A stretch of DNA of 64,000 nt from Thalassoroseus pseudoceratinae (GTDB taxonomy: Bacteria; Planctomycetota; Planctomycetia; Planctomycetales; Planctomycetaceae): contig NZ_JAALXT010000003.1 in the NCBI RefSeq assembly GCF_011634775.1, positions 496,001 through 560,000 on the forward strand. Reading direction: 5' to 3'. The position numbers and the translations under genes are program-made. Positions 63,484-64,000 of the stretch are shown in pieces. The notes below the pieces were generated by a model. It did no database searches and had not been told where the DNA came from. It saw only the letters and a program-made list of their open reading frames with translations. How positions within the stretch are numbered: position 1 is the first letter of the stretch; every line of letters begins with the position of its first letter.

Positions 63484-64000
63484 CTAGTTCCAGGCCAACG
63501 GTTGTTTCCAACTCTGCTTGAGAGCTGCTAGCGTTCCGTCGATCAAAACATGATCGGAACCTTGCCCAGCCCGGACAACAACTCGATCACTTTCGGTCAC
63601 GGATCCGACGCGAACACAGGGAAGACCCTGGAAGTGCGATTGGAAATCGGTCTCGCGATCGGCAGGAACTTCCACCAGCAACCGAGAGTTACTTTCCGAG
63701 AACAACAATTCCACCGAATCGGCCAGGCCGGTCTGCTGCGATAGTTCGCTTAGGTCGGCTTCTACCCCGAGACCACCAGCGAAAGCCATCTCCGCGAGTG
63801 CAACCGCCAAACCGCCTTCACTCAAGTCATGACCGGAACGGACAAGGCCGTTTCGATTGGCTTGGTAGTAGCCGTTATAAATCCTCGTGGCCAACTCGGC
63901 ATCGAGTTTGGGAACTGCACCGCCGGTTTGTTCACTAACGAGAGCAAAGTGGCTGCCGCCCAATTCCGGTTTGGTTTCCCCAAGCAGATAAAGAGCGTTG
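63484..64000 (-). CDS. purL: Phosphoribosylformylglycinamidine synthase II, C-terminal part (continues past the window)
   Basis: This is the end of a PurL/AIR-synthase-type protein in purine synthesis. The frame is open to the window edge and reads NALYLLGETKPELGGSHFA, the conserved stretch before the second AIRS C-terminal domain. RSGHDLSEGGLAVALAEMAF and the adjacent VELLFSESNSRLLVEVP are typical of PurL. The C-terminal ~170 residues are visible; the start is to the right. It lies 38 nt upstream of the thioredoxin gene on the same strand and may share its transcript. Confidence 0.92.
   Translation of the reverse strand, partial: NALYLLGETKPELGGSHFALVSEQTGGAVPKLDAELATRIYNGYYQANRNGLVRSGHDLSEGGLAVALAEMAFAGGLGVEADLSELSQQTGLADSVELLFSESNSRLLVEVPADRETDFQSHFQGLPCVRVGSVTESDRVVVRAGQGSDHVLIDGTLAALKQSWKQPLAWN

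Overview
The window looks like chromosomal DNA from a planctomycete (Planctomycetota, probably order Planctomycetales). The evidence is a DUF1559 prepilin-like protein, a cytochrome-type DUF1549/DUF1553 protein overlapping a Tat-exported DUF1501 protein, a DUF1080-ThuA fusion, many secreted or lipoprotein-type products, weak Shine-Dalgarno sequences and moderate GC content. I see no phage, insertion sequence, CRISPR array or rRNA. Gene density is high, and most genes are housekeeping or lineage-typical.

Layout. 1-1000: end of nadB, a bidirectional terminator and tRNA-Asp. 1065-6445: a TetR-controlled RND efflux operon with its operator. 6489-9300: an amidohydrolase, a TPR protein and a very cysteine-rich secreted protein. 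9324-12217: the isoprenoid pair ispA-like/dxs. 12286-16296: a secreted protein, a probable pseudokinase and a LarA-like protein without the usual cofactor residues. 16404-19486: two sigma-70-family factors around a PspA-like protein, plus a possible regulator. 19611-25699: a PQQ-propeller protein and a 1302-residue protein with a voltage-sensor-like domain. 25911-27738: leuA with a complete leucine attenuator. 28031-32476: prepilin-like protein, lipoprotein, peptidyl-prolyl isomerase and a CE15-type esterase. 32697-35787: an NtrC-type regulator and an HTH-receiver protein, divergent across 1.1 kb of apparently non-coding DNA. 36114-42326: hpt and the DUF1549/DUF1501 pair. 42388-45502: rpsP-trmD-rplS-yraN and a YchF-like GTPase. 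45537-48922: ispF-cysS-ruvC-ruvA, with an altered CysRS signature loop. 49150-55774: DUF1080-ThuA protein, double HMA protein and a Yej-type peptide importer without ATPase genes. 56000-57241: a LysM L,D-transpeptidase. 57587-62548: a three-gene MotA/TolQ-like and ExbD-like cassette. 62565-64000: a thioredoxin-TPR protein and the end of purL.

The best candidates for undescribed biology are, first, the leuA leader. It has a 20-residue peptide with seven leucines, a terminator, and an upstream arm overlapping the leader stop codon that can pair with the terminator's 5' arm. Second is the TolQ/ExbD-like cassette, in which only one of two ExbD-like partners keeps the transmembrane aspartate. Third is the large voltage-sensor-like protein with no visible pore. 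All functions come from reading motifs by eye; no database search was run.
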